DNA of 64,000 bases, taken from positions 5,614,001-5,678,000 of the forward strand of contig NZ_VFML01000001.1 of NCBI RefSeq assembly GCF_006715045.1, given 5' to 3'. The position numbers and the translations under genes were made by a program. This document shows positions 32,507-41,375 of the stretch, one piece after another. The notes below the pieces were generated by a model that ran no database searches, had not been told where the DNA came from, and worked only from the letters and a program-made list of their open reading frames with translations. This DNA is from Amycolatopsis cihanbeyliensis (GTDB lineage: Bacteria > Actinomycetota > Actinomycetes > Mycobacteriales > Pseudonocardiaceae). Every line of letters begins with the position of its first letter. The first letter of the stretch is position 1.

Positions 32507-34197
32507 GGGATTCGCTCCTTACCGGCGGTCGCCCCGCTCATCGGCCCGTGGGTGGTGCCACCGGCGTTGAAGGCGCCGTAGTTGGTGCCGTGGATGTTCA
32601 CCGAGTTGTGCACCACCGTGGACACCTGGCGTTCGAACTCGGCCGGGGAGTAGCCGGCGTCCCGCATCAGCGCGATGATCGCGGGGAGCAGCCTGCTTTC
32701 CATGATCTTGTCGTACCGCTCGATGTCCAGTAACTGGAAGTAGTTCTGTACCTCCGGGGCGGCGGCCAACTCGCGCAGGCTGTGCAGCGAGCCGTACCGG
32801 TCGGCGACCAGCACGCTCGGATCGTGCGGCAGCGGCCGGATCCAGCTCAGCGTGTGCCGCAGCCGGGCGAGGATGGTCACCGGGAGCTTGAGCCAGCGCA
32901 GCAGGCCCTGCCCGACCGGGACCAGCGAGTTGCGTGCCATCGTGTCGATCGCCTGGTACTCCGGTTTGATCGGCGGCAGCACGCAGGGTGTCCACTCCAG
33001 GTACAGGGTGCTGGGATCCACCGCCGCGTGGAGGTGCATCGACATCACCAGGTCGCGGTCCCAGGTCTCCACCCGGAAGCGAAGGTAGTAGCGAGCCCAC
33101 TCGCGGGGCTGCGTCCGCAGCGGGTCGACCTCCTCGGCAGGCAGCCGGTCGGCAGGCGGGGCGTCGAGTCGCGGGAGGTAACTCCGGGCGACCGGGTTGT
33201 TCACGTTGTCGATCAGCTCGTCCGACGAGGCGAACACGACCCCGGTGCTCCGCAGCTCGCGCAGCCTGCGGTCGGGGGAGAGCGCCGTGCTCTCGGGCAG
33301 CACCGCCATCGCCTCGCGTACCCGCTGGTACAGCAGCTCGGTGCTCAGCTCCTCGAACGGCGAGCCGTCCGGCTTGGTGTCCTCGGGGAGCTTCTCCAGC
33401 GGTACGGCGACCGACCACGGATGGCGCGCGTGGCCCGCACCGACGAACGGGTCGAACCCGCGGTACACCACCAGCGGTGCGCCCGGGGTGGCACTGCCCG
33501 CGGGCGCCTCCTCCTGGTACCGGCGTACCTGGTGGAGGAATCGCGGCGGGCTGATCCCGAACAGCGGCCGCTCGGTCGCGAACGGGTCGGCGGGCCGCCT
33601 GCCTGCCAGCCTGCCGAACCACACGGTCACCAGCCGCCAGACGACCATCCGGTCGGCGACCAGCACCGCCGGCATCAGCACCAGGGTCACCAACCCGATC
33701 ACGTCCCAGGTGTCGGTGATCCAGTAGTCGAACGCCACGCCCGCTTCCATCTCCTCGGCGAACTCCAGCAGGGTGTCGGTGAGCGAGACCGCCAGCACGA
33801 CAGCGAGCAGGGCGAACACGATCAGCACCCGGGTCGTGCGTGCCGCGACGCTGCGGTCGCCGCGCTTGCCGCGGACCATGGCGGGCAGGCAGATCAGCAC
33901 GGCCAGCAGTACCCACGTTCCCAGCAGGCCGACGCCGCCGGAGAGCAGGAACAGCAGCATCAGCACGGCGAGCACGCCGTCCCGCAGCTTGCGCCGGGTC
34001 CGCGCGGCGACCGCCTCGGCCAGTACCGAGGCCGCGTGCACGCCTGGTGACGGCGGTACCGGACGGGTGGGTTCCACCAGGAACTCACGGATGGCGCCGT
34101 CGGCGTAGTCGGAGTCCAGGTGCGCGGCCGCGCACAGGTACCGCGTGGTGTCGTCCCGCCCCGGCTCGGCCGGTACCTGGGCATTCCACTGGGTCAT
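32503..34197 (-). CDS. Hypothetical multi-pass membrane protein with C-terminal THGPMSGAT motif
   Basis: A 564-residue protein. After a short cytosolic start it has two close hydrophobic hairpins (about 68-105 and 122-142) and another pair near 165-195, then a large hydrophilic region to residue 530. The C-terminus (VNIHGTNYGAFNAGGTTHGP, then MSGAT) repeats the N-terminal motif of the next protein in the operon. No enzyme motif is visible. It is the second gene of three on the minus strand, 12 bp after the Thr-rich membrane-anchored protein gene. It may be a membrane platform for the small partner. Confidence 0.72.
   Translation of the reverse strand: MTQWNAQVPAEPGRDDTTRYLCAAAHLDSDYADGAIREFLVEPTRPVPPSPGVHAASVLAEAVAARTRRKLRDGVLAVLMLLFLLSGGVGLLGTWVLLAVLICLPAMVRGKRGDRSVAARTTRVLIVFALLAVVLAVSLTDTLLEFAEEMEAGVAFDYWITDTWDVIGLVTLVLMPAVLVADRMVVWRLVTVWFGRLAGRRPADPFATERPLFGISPPRFLHQVRRYQEEAPAGSATPGAPLVVYRGFDPFVGAGHARHPWSVAVPLEKLPEDTKPDGSPFEELSTELLYQRVREAMAVLPESTALSPDRRLRELRSTGVVFASSDELIDNVNNPVARSYLPRLDAPPADRLPAEEVDPLRTQPREWARYYLRFRVETWDRDLVMSMHLHAAVDPSTLYLEWTPCVLPPIKPEYQAIDTMARNSLVPVGQGLLRWLKLPVTILARLRHTLSWIRPLPHDPSVLVADRYGSLHSLRELAAAPEVQNYFQLLDIERYDKIMESRLLPAIIALMRDAGYSPAEFERQVSTVVHNSVNIHGTNYGAFNAGGTTHGPMSGATAGKERIP
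32531..32598 (-). repeat. Duplicated 68-bp coding segment, copy 2
   Basis: The partner of the segment at 32400-32467, encoding the C-terminal NYGAFNAGGTTHGPMSGAT of the 564-residue membrane protein. The eight differences keep the peptide motif, so protein-level selection is likely. Confidence 0.8.
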
Positions 34198-34209
34198 GCT
34201 GCTCCTCGG

Positions 34210-34866
34210 TCAGGGGCGCGAGTGCTCGATCATCGCGGTGAGGATCGGTTCGGTGTCCGGCCAGTCCCGTACCCGGGAGGCGGCGTAGACGAAGTACTCG
34301 ATCCCGCCGGTGCGCCAGTACATCGAGCGGGTGTGCCTGCGGCCCTCCGGCGCGTCCCACTCGAACTCCCAGACGACGGCGGGGAAACCACGCAGGGTGG
34401 TCTCGTTCAGCTCGAGTAGTCGGTAGCCCTCCCGCTGCTCGGACACCTGCCGCTCGTAGTCGGTGTGCCACTCCAGGATCCCGGCGGCGGGATGCGCGGC
34501 GCCGCCGTAGCGCAGGGTCCTGGTGCCGTCCTCGGGGTCGGCGGCCTGCACGGCGCCCGGACCGCTCAGTGGCTCGGTCGGCCAGCCCCGTGGAACGACC
34601 GTGCTGAATCCGTTCGGGCCGGGGGTGCGCTCCAGGCCGGCGGGCACGCCCGTGGTCGTGGTGTTCGTCGTGGTGGGGGGCGTGGTGCCGGGGACGGTGG
34701 CGGACTCGGTGGTCCCCGGGGTGCGGATGGGGAGCGCGGTCCCCGTCCGCACCTCCCCTGGTGCGGAGACCACGAGCAGGGTGGTTCCGACCGCGGCGCA
34801 GACGGTCAGGTTGGCGACCGCGGCGACCAGGGCGAGCCGACTGGAACTCCACTGTCCCCCAGGCAC
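34210..34866 (-). CDS. Membrane-anchored extracytoplasmic protein with Thr/Pro-rich linker
   Basis: A 218-residue protein. One N-terminal membrane segment (LALVAAVANLTVCAAVGTTL, residues 10-29) is followed by a Thr/Pro-rich stretch (TTPPTTTNTTTT near 60-71) and a globular domain of about 140 residues (FSTVVPRGWPTEPLSGPGAV to the end) with alternating strands. It looks like a cell-surface sensor or binding domain tethered to the membrane. GTG 34866 has GGGAGGA upstream. It is the first gene of the three-gene unknown operon. Confidence 0.7.
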   Translation of the reverse strand: MPGGQWSSSRLALVAAVANLTVCAAVGTTLLVVSAPGEVRTGTALPIRTPGTTESATVPGTTPPTTTNTTTTGVPAGLERTPGPNGFSTVVPRGWPTEPLSGPGAVQAADPEDGTRTLRYGGAAHPAAGILEWHTDYERQVSEQREGYRLLELNETTLRGFPAVVWEFEWDAPEGRRHTRSMYWRTGGIEYFVYAASRVRDWPDTEPILTAMIEHSRP

Positions 34867-34960
34867 CGGATTCCTCCCGCGCGGCAGGCGTTCGTGTTGA
34901 ATCGGGCACACAACGTAGCATCTACCCCGGGTAGGGCGAGGGTGTTTCGGGAGGATCGAG

Positions 34961-35482
34961 ATGCGGGATCCGGGTACGGGCGGCGAGGTGCCGCCCGCGG
35001 TGGCCGAGCTGGAACGCGAGCTGGCCGCGGACCCGGAGAACGCGGAGATCCGGCGGCGGCTTGCCGCCGCCTTGGAGGCGTTCGCCGTCGAGGCGCGCAG
35101 CCTGACCAGGGACGAGGTCCGGGTGATCACCAGCGGGCGGCAGCGGCAGGCCTGCTGGTACGCGGCCACCCGGATGCTGCGGGTGGCGCCGGAGGATCCG
35201 CGGCTGGTAGCCATGGCCGGGGACCTGCTCGCCGAGATCGAGGCCGGTGGCCGGTGGGTCTGGCGGAAGCCGGGCGTGGCGGGAACGCTCGCCACGGTAC
35301 TGTCGATCCTCGGACTGCTGGCGGTGGTCCTCGGCGCACTGGCCGAGAGCGTCGTGCTGGTCGTGGTGGCCGCCGTGTTCAGCAGCGTGGCGTTGGCCGG
35401 TGTGGTGCTGTACTACCGGCGGGAGCGCTGGCGTGTGGAGGCCGAGCGGGCACTGCCGGTGGTGTGGCAACCGGGCCTGTGA
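34961..35482 (+). CDS. Hypothetical membrane protein with N-terminal helical domain
   Basis: A 173-residue protein. About 95 residues form an amphipathic helical, TPR-like region (VAELERELAADPENAEIRRR, then LAAALEAF). Two membrane helices follow (about 107-126 and 129-149) and a short basic tail. It is divergent from the membrane operon and upstream of the kinase on the same strand; it might be functionally linked to either. No known family recognised. Confidence 0.7.
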   Translation: MRDPGTGGEVPPAVAELERELAADPENAEIRRRLAAALEAFAVEARSLTRDEVRVITSGRQRQACWYAATRMLRVAPEDPRLVAMAGDLLAEIEAGGRWVWRKPGVAGTLATVLSILGLLAVVLGALAESVVLVVVAAVFSSVALAGVVLYYRRERWRVEAERALPVVWQPGL

Positions 35483-35605
35483 TCCGCCGGTTGCGAACGG
35501 GTGGCGAAGCCGACGGGCGGGCAACCTCGCCGGGATGCCAACCGACATACTTGGTGACGGCCGCCCGACCGGGCGCGCGCACGGGACACGACGAAGGAGC
35601 GAGGG

Positions 35606-37321
35606 GTGGAGTCATTCGCTAGCTCGTTGTTGTCCCTGGCGCACGAGCTGTTCGGACCGGGATTCTGCCCTGGTGACTGGGTGTGGGCCACCAGCACCGC
35701 CGGTGCCCTGATCGCCCTGTTCCCCGTGCTCGGCGCGGTGCTCGTCGCGCTGATCCGCAAGGGCACCGGCAACCGCTACGACGCGGTGGTGGTCTCGGTG
35801 ATCGGCGCCGTCGGCGTCGTCTCGGTGTTCCTGCTGCCGTGGCTGCTGGCCAACGGGGTGTCCGGCGTGTACCGGGCGGTCAACGCGGGCGGCACCGGCG
35901 GGCTCTCCGGGCCCGAGCGGTCGACGATGACCACCGAGTACTGCTTCGTCGGGGCGCAGTCGAGCTACCTCGGCGGTGGGCAGAACGTGTACGAGACCCT
36001 GTTCTACCCCTCCGCCGGCGCGCTGGCCTACGGCTACTACCTCGGCGCGCTGGTCGGTTTGCCGCTGCTGTCCCTGCTGTTCGTCAAGCTGCAGGCGCGC
36101 TCGGCGCTGCGGCGTGGCCCGGGTTGGCCCGGCCGGTTCTTCTGGATCTCTTTCATCGCGCTGGTCCTGTTCACCGCAGGGGTCGAGGCCAACACGGCCG
36201 TGCACCTGTGGCTCGGGTTCCTGCCGGTCAGCGTGCTGGGCATCATCCCGGTGTCGCTGGTGGGACCGCCGAGCCGGTCGGTGCTGCAACGTTCGGAGCG
36301 CAAGCCGGAGCCGCGCCGGGAACCGGACCCGCCGCCCTATGTCCCCCCTGCGGAACAGCAGCGGCAGCCGCCCCCGCCACCGGACAAGCAGTACCCGGCG
36401 ACCTCGGTCGCGCCCGCGCAGGAGTCGGCCGGCGCGCTGGCCGCCGTGCCCGGGCCGGTCCCGGTGCCGCCGGGGTCCGGCCAGGCGGGCAGCAGCAGGT
36501 ACCGCAGGCTGCGCAGGCTCGGCCACGGTGGGTTCGGCACCGTGTGGCAGGCGGTGGACAACCAGCTCGGCCGCACGGTGGCGTTGAAGATCGCGCATGC
36601 CCCGGATCCGGATACCGAGGAGCGGATGCAGCGCGAGGCGCGTGCCCTGGCCACCATCAACCACCCGAACTGTGTCCGGGTGTACGACCTGGTGGAGGAG
36701 CCGGACGGGCTGGCGCTGGTGATGGAGTACCTGGAGGGGCAGCCGCTCGGCGCCGTGGTGGACAACGGCGGCCCGCTGGACGACGTGGCCGCGGGCAGGC
36801 TGTGGGCCACCATGGCAGGCGCGCTGACCGCCGCGCACGAGAAGGGCGTGCTGCACCGCGACGTGAAGCCGTCCAACGTGATCCTGGATCCCGGCGGGCT
36901 GGCGCACCTGATCGACTTCGGGATCGCCCGCAGCAAGGGCGACTCCACGATGACGGCGACCGGGATGATGATCGGCACGCCGGATTTCGTGGCCCCGGAA
37001 GCCGCCGCGGGCGCGGCGGCCAGCCCCGCCTCGGACGCCTGGCAACTGGCCGCCACGGTCAGCTACGCGCTGTCCGGCTCACCCCCGCGGGGAACCCGCG
37101 AGACCCCGATGGCCGCGCTGATGGCCGCAGCCCGCGCCGAGCCGCCCGCGCAACTGCCCCGCCGCAGCGTGCACGCCAAGCTGCTGATGGCCTCCCTCGA
37201 CCCGCAACCGCGCAACCGACCCACGTTGAACGCCGTGCGCAAGGAGGTCGAGGGCTGGCTCTCCCGCAGCGGCGCCGCCCCGGACGGCCCGGTCACCCGC
37301 CTGGTCCCCCGCGTCCGCTGA
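35606..37321 (+). CDS. Serine/threonine protein kinase with N-terminal membrane domain
   Basis: A 571-residue protein. Residues 20-220 contain about five or six membrane helices; 230-290 is a Pro-rich linker; the kinase domain runs from about 297 to 560. Kinase landmarks are LGHGGFGTVWQAVD (P-loop), VALKIAHAP (Lys), HRDVKPSNVILD (catalytic loop), LIDFGIARSKGD (DFG) and GTPDFVAPEAA. The order is reversed from the common actinobacterial layout (kinase first, one membrane helix, PASTA repeats). GTG start with AAGGAG upstream. A terminator follows. Confidence 0.88.
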   Translation: MESFASSLLSLAHELFGPGFCPGDWVWATSTAGALIALFPVLGAVLVALIRKGTGNRYDAVVVSVIGAVGVVSVFLLPWLLANGVSGVYRAVNAGGTGGLSGPERSTMTTEYCFVGAQSSYLGGGQNVYETLFYPSAGALAYGYYLGALVGLPLLSLLFVKLQARSALRRGPGWPGRFFWISFIALVLFTAGVEANTAVHLWLGFLPVSVLGIIPVSLVGPPSRSVLQRSERKPEPRREPDPPPYVPPAEQQRQPPPPPDKQYPATSVAPAQESAGALAAVPGPVPVPPGSGQAGSSRYRRLRRLGHGGFGTVWQAVDNQLGRTVALKIAHAPDPDTEERMQREARALATINHPNCVRVYDLVEEPDGLALVMEYLEGQPLGAVVDNGGPLDDVAAGRLWATMAGALTAAHEKGVLHRDVKPSNVILDPGGLAHLIDFGIARSKGDSTMTATGMMIGTPDFVAPEAAAGAAASPASDAWQLAATVSYALSGSPPRGTRETPMAALMAAARAEPPAQLPRRSVHAKLLMASLDPQPRNRPTLNAVRKEVEGWLSRSGAAPDGPVTRLVPRVR

Positions 37322-37366
37322 CACACCCAGCATCCGCGCGCAGGCGGCCAACTCGCCCGCGTGGGG

Positions 37367-37397
37367 AGCAAACACGCCGGGGCCGGGCGTGTTTGCT
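37367..37397. terminator. Bidirectional hairpin terminator
   Basis: A perfect 12-bp stem (AGCAAACACGCC, 37367-37378, with GGCGTGTTTGCT, 37386-37397) and a 7-base loop lie between the convergent kinase and mannosyltransferase genes. Confidence 0.7.
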
Positions 37398-37463
37398 GCT
37401 CACGTAACCGTGTTGGCCATTCATGTAGGCGAGTTTGCTGTTTGCGTACGGTCAACAAGCGGG

Positions 37464-39038
37464 TCAGCGCCAGGAAGGGAGCCAGAGTTCGGACTGCCAG
37501 CGTTCGTTGGTGATCGAGTCGCCGTTCAGGATGGGCCACAGCCAGACGAAGTTGGCCACCACCAGGCCGACGTAGAGGGCCACCACGAGCAGGCCGGTTC
37601 CTCTTCGTTCGAAACCGCTCGCCGCTCGCCCGAGGATGTGTCCCAGCCCGAGGGTCAGCCCGAGGATCAGGAACGGCGCGAGCGGGGCGGCGTAGAAGAA
37701 GTACATCTGCCGGTCGAGGTTGACGAACCAGGGCAGCAGGCCGGCGAAGTACGCGGTGAGCACGGCGGCGTAACGCCAGTCCGCGCGGAACACCGACCGC
37801 CACAGGCCCCAGCCCAGCACCGGCAGCGCGAGCCACCACATGGCCGGGGTGCCGATCAGCATCGTCGCCCGCACGCAGTTCGTCTGTCCGCACCCCGCGG
37901 CCGCGTCGCCCGACTCGTAGTAGTACAGCATCGGGCGCAGCCCCATCGGCCAGGTCCACGGCTTGGACTCCCAGGGGTGCGGGTCGCCGTCCGGGGTGGC
38001 GAGCCCTTCGTGGAAGTCCAGCACGGCGAAGGTGTACGACACCAGCGAGCGCAGCGCGTCCGGCACGAAACCGAACGGCCCGCCGCCCTCGTTGTGGATC
38101 TGCACGTAGTTGCGGTCGGTGGCGGTCTCGCTGGCGAACCAGGCCCACCAGCTACTCAGGTAGACCAGCACCGCGATCGCCCCGATGCCCCACAGCGCGG
38201 GCGCGAGGTCCCTGCGCAGCACGCCGACCCACGGGCGCCGCACCCCGGCCGCCCGCCGCGCGGCGATATCGAAGGCGACGCACAGCAGGCCGAAGGCCAG
38301 CACGTAGTACGCCCCCGACCACTTGACCGCCGTGGCCAGGCCGAGCAGCACCCCGGCACCGAACCGCCACCAGCGGAAACCGAGCCGCGGGCCGTAGGGC
38401 GTTTCGTCGATCCAGCCGTGCCGCACCGCGACCGCGAGCCGTTCCCGCACCTGCTCGCGATCCATCAGCAGGCAGCCGAACGCGCCGAGGACGAACACGA
38501 CGAGGAAGATGTCCAGCATCCCCATCCGCGACTGCAGGTGCAGCACGCCATCGCAGATCACCAGGATGCCCGCGATCCCGCCGAGCAGGGTGGAGCGGGT
38601 GAGCCTGCGGGCGATCCGGATGGTCAGCAGGATGATCACCGTGCCGGCGATGGCCGCGCTGAACCGCCATCCCCACCCGTTGTAGCCGAACAGCCACTCC
38701 CCGATGGCGATGAGCTGCTTGGCCAGCGGCGGGTGCACCACCAGCTCGTAGCCCGCGTTGTCCTCGTAGCCGCCGTTGCGCAGCATCTGCCACGCCTGCG
38801 GTACGTAGTGCTTCTCGTCGAAGACCGGGGTGCCCTTGTCGGTGGGGACCCCGAGGTTCTGCAGCCGGACGAAGCCGCCGATGACGACCAGCACCAGCGT
38901 CAGCACGAGCGCGCGTACCCGGTCGCCGGGCATGGGCCTGCCGAGCAGCGCCGTCTCCCGATCGGTCGGCGGCTGTCCCGGCCGCCCCTGCTCCGGATAT
39001 GGACCGTCCCCGGACGGTCGGGTCAGCAGCGCGGTCAC
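37464..39038 (-). CDS. pmt: Dolichyl-phosphate-mannose--protein mannosyltransferase
   Basis: A 524-residue PMT-family (GT39) membrane enzyme transferring mannose from polyprenyl-phosphate-mannose to Ser/Thr of secreted proteins. The DE-type motif is in FDEKHYVPQAWQML near residue 55, VHPPLAKQLIAIGEWLFG near 83, and there are about ten membrane helices and the C-terminal PMT_4TMC domain. GTG 39038 gives the usual family length; the longer upstream frame is low-complexity. The divergent arrangement with rsmI is the same as Rv1002c-Rv1003 of M. tuberculosis. Confidence 0.93.
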   Translation of the reverse strand: MTALLTRPSGDGPYPEQGRPGQPPTDRETALLGRPMPGDRVRALVLTLVLVVIGGFVRLQNLGVPTDKGTPVFDEKHYVPQAWQMLRNGGYEDNAGYELVVHPPLAKQLIAIGEWLFGYNGWGWRFSAAIAGTVIILLTIRIARRLTRSTLLGGIAGILVICDGVLHLQSRMGMLDIFLVVFVLGAFGCLLMDREQVRERLAVAVRHGWIDETPYGPRLGFRWWRFGAGVLLGLATAVKWSGAYYVLAFGLLCVAFDIAARRAAGVRRPWVGVLRRDLAPALWGIGAIAVLVYLSSWWAWFASETATDRNYVQIHNEGGGPFGFVPDALRSLVSYTFAVLDFHEGLATPDGDPHPWESKPWTWPMGLRPMLYYYESGDAAAGCGQTNCVRATMLIGTPAMWWLALPVLGWGLWRSVFRADWRYAAVLTAYFAGLLPWFVNLDRQMYFFYAAPLAPFLILGLTLGLGHILGRAASGFERRGTGLLVVALYVGLVVANFVWLWPILNGDSITNERWQSELWLPSWR

Positions 39039-39127
39039 GGGAGACGATCCTAAAGGCGACGATGTGAGTTCGTCGTCCGCGCCGCCGGTTACGCTGGGCC
39101 GGAGTCGAGACCAGCAGGGGGTTCGGG

Positions 39128-39985
39128 ATGGCCAGCAGTGCGGCCGGGGGCCGATTGGTGCTGGCCGCGACCCCGCTGGGGGATCCGCGGGACGCCTCGG
39201 CCCGGCTGCTGGACGCGCTGGCCGAGGCGGAGGTGATCGCCGCGGAGGACACCAGGAAGCTGCGCGCACTGACCACCGCGCTCGAGGTCACCCCGCGTGG
39301 CCGGGTGATCAGCTTCTACGAGGACGTCGAGACCGCGCGGCTGCCGCGGCTGCTCGACGCGCTGCGCGCCGGCGAGACCGTGCTGCTGGTGACCGACGCC
39401 GGGATGCCGAGCGTCTCCGACCCCGGCTACCGGCTGGTGGCCGCCTGCGTCGCCGAGGATCTGCCGATCAGCTGCCTACCCGGCCCGTCCGCGGTGACCA
39501 CCGCGCTGGCGCTGTCCGGGCTGGCCGCCGACCGGTTCTGCTTCGAGGGGTTCGCGCCACGCAAACCGGGGGAGCGGGGCCGGTGGCTGCGCGAGCTGGC
39601 TGGCGAGCGGCGGACCACGGTGTTCTTCGAATCCCCGCACCGGCTGGCCGGCACCCTCGCCGACGCCGTGGAGGCGCTCGGCCCGCGGCGCGCGGCCGCC
39701 GTGTGCCGCGAGCTGACCAAGACGCACGAGGAGGTCCGCCGCGGCACCCTCGGCGAGCTGGCCGAGTGGACCAGCTCGTCGAAGGTGCGCGGCGAGATCA
39801 CCGTCGTACTGGCCGGGGCCGAGCCACCCGCGGCACCGGTGGCCGAGCTGGTCGACGAGGTGGCCGAACGGGCGGCGACCGGCGAGCGGCTGAAGGTCGC
39901 GGCCGCCGCGGTGGCCGAAGCCGCGGGCGTGTCCAAGAAGGAGCTGTACGACGCGGTGATCGCGCGCCGGGCCGGCGGCGGCTGA
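39128..39985 (+). CDS. rsmI: 16S rRNA (cytidine(1402)-2'-O)-methyltransferase
   Basis: A 285-residue SAM-dependent tetrapyrrole-methylase-fold enzyme that 2'-O-methylates C1402 in the ribosomal P site. Motifs are LVLAATPLGDPRDAS, AAEDTRKLRALT, VTDAGMPSVSDPGYRLV and CLPGPSAVTTALALSG. Length and start fit the family. Monocistronic, divergent from pmt, and 10 bp from the convergent pabB. Confidence 0.95.
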   Translation: MASSAAGGRLVLAATPLGDPRDASARLLDALAEAEVIAAEDTRKLRALTTALEVTPRGRVISFYEDVETARLPRLLDALRAGETVLLVTDAGMPSVSDPGYRLVAACVAEDLPISCLPGPSAVTTALALSGLAADRFCFEGFAPRKPGERGRWLRELAGERRTTVFFESPHRLAGTLADAVEALGPRRAAAVCRELTKTHEEVRRGTLGELAEWTSSSKVRGEITVVLAGAEPPAAPVAELVDEVAERAATGERLKVAAAAVAEAAGVSKKELYDAVIARRAGGG

Positions 39986-39995
39986 CCGGCACCGG

Positions 39996-41312
39996 TCACG
40001 CGGGAACGCTGCGCGGGAAGGTGCGGGCGGCGAGCAACTGCTCGAGCGGGGCCGCCTTGTGCAGGCATTCCCGCCACTCGGCTGCCGGGTCGGAGTCGGC
40101 GGTGATGCCGCCCCCGACCCCGAGCTCGAGCCTTCCGGCGTGCAGCTCCAGCGTCCGGATGGCGACGTTCAGCTCCATCCCGGCCACCGGCGAGGCGAGC
40201 CCGATGGCACCGGTGTAGACACCGCGCGGCCGGTGCTCCAGCTCCGCGATGAGGTCGAGCGCGCGCAGCTTGGGCGCTCCGGTCACCGAACCGGGTGGGA
40301 ACGTGGCCCGCAGCAGGTCCGCGTCGTCCACCTCACCCCGCAACTGTCCTTCCACTGTGGACTCAAGATGCCAGACCCCGGGTGCGGGCTTCACGGCGAG
40401 CAGTTCGGGTACCCGGACACTGCCCACCTGGCACACCCGGCCGAGATCGTTACGCACCAGGTCGGTGATCATCACGTTTTCCGCGACATCCTTTGTGGAC
40501 TCCCGCAACCTCGCCGCGAGCGGGTCGTCGGCGGGACCCCTGCGGGGCAGGGTCCCCTTGATCGGCGTGGAGTGCACCCGGCTGCCCCCGCGGGCGAGGA
40601 AAAGCTCCGGCGACATCGAGGCCACCGCGCCCCATTCGCCCGCGAGGTAGGCCGCCCGGCGCGGCAGCAGGCCGCGCACGCCCTCCGCGAACAGCTCGGC
40701 GGGCCGTCCGTCGAAAGCACCGTCGAACCGGGTGCAGATGTTGGCCTGGAACAGCTCGCCGGCCCGGATCGCCTGAACGCATTCGGACACCGCGGCGTGG
40801 TGCCCTGCCGCGGCCGGGCGGCGCAACTCCACCGGCGTCCAACCCGCTCGCCGCGGTGGCGGCGCGGCAAGCAGTTCGTCGAGCTCGGTGGCGAGATCGG
40901 CGGGATCGGGCGCGCCCTCGGGGACCAGCGCCTCGAACCACCAGTGCGCGTCCGTGTCCTGGCGCAGGACATGATCGGCCCAACCCCAGACCGCTTTCGG
41001 CAGTGCGGATCCGGCCCCGGCCGGGTCGCTGAGCTGGTAGGAGAGATAGCCGAACCAGCCGCCGCCCACCGCGCCTGCGGGGTAGGTCCCCTTCGGCATC
41101 ACGGGTTGCCGGGTCGGGATCGCGAAGGCCTGCTCGATCTCGTGCACCGGCGTGCCGCCCAGGGTGGGCGCGAGGATCGCGCGTGAGCCGAACCAGTCAC
41201 CACACAGCGCCGCCGGTGCGGGCAGGCCGAGGGATCGGGCGCGCGCGTCCAGCGCCAGCAACGCCCGTTCCGGGGAGACCTCCGAGCGCAGCAACCTGCG
41301 CACCAACCGCAT
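39996..41312 (-). CDS. pabB: Aminodeoxychorismate synthase component I
   Basis: A 438-residue chorismate-binding enzyme making 4-amino-4-deoxychorismate for folate. Conserved segments are GELFQANICTRFDG, HSTPIKGTLPRRG, ENVMITDLVRNDLGRVC and ATFPPGSVTGAPKLRAL. No glutaminase or lyase domain is fused. The same gene, in the same orientation and place, is Rv1005c in mycobacteria. ATG 41312 (MRLVRRLL) is preferred over an upstream ATG. Confidence 0.92.
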   Translation of the reverse strand: MRLVRRLLRSEVSPERALLALDARARSLGLPAPAALCGDWFGSRAILAPTLGGTPVHEIEQAFAIPTRQPVMPKGTYPAGAVGGGWFGYLSYQLSDPAGAGSALPKAVWGWADHVLRQDTDAHWWFEALVPEGAPDPADLATELDELLAAPPPRRAGWTPVELRRPAAAGHHAAVSECVQAIRAGELFQANICTRFDGAFDGRPAELFAEGVRGLLPRRAAYLAGEWGAVASMSPELFLARGGSRVHSTPIKGTLPRRGPADDPLAARLRESTKDVAENVMITDLVRNDLGRVCQVGSVRVPELLAVKPAPGVWHLESTVEGQLRGEVDDADLLRATFPPGSVTGAPKLRALDLIAELEHRPRGVYTGAIGLASPVAGMELNVAIRTLELHAGRLELGVGGGITADSDPAAEWRECLHKAAPLEQLLAARTFPRSVPA

Positions 41313-41375
41313 GTCGCCATTGTCGCCCCAGCACGCGGGGTTACCGGCCGCGCCCTCGTGCGTGTGGTGCGGCAC

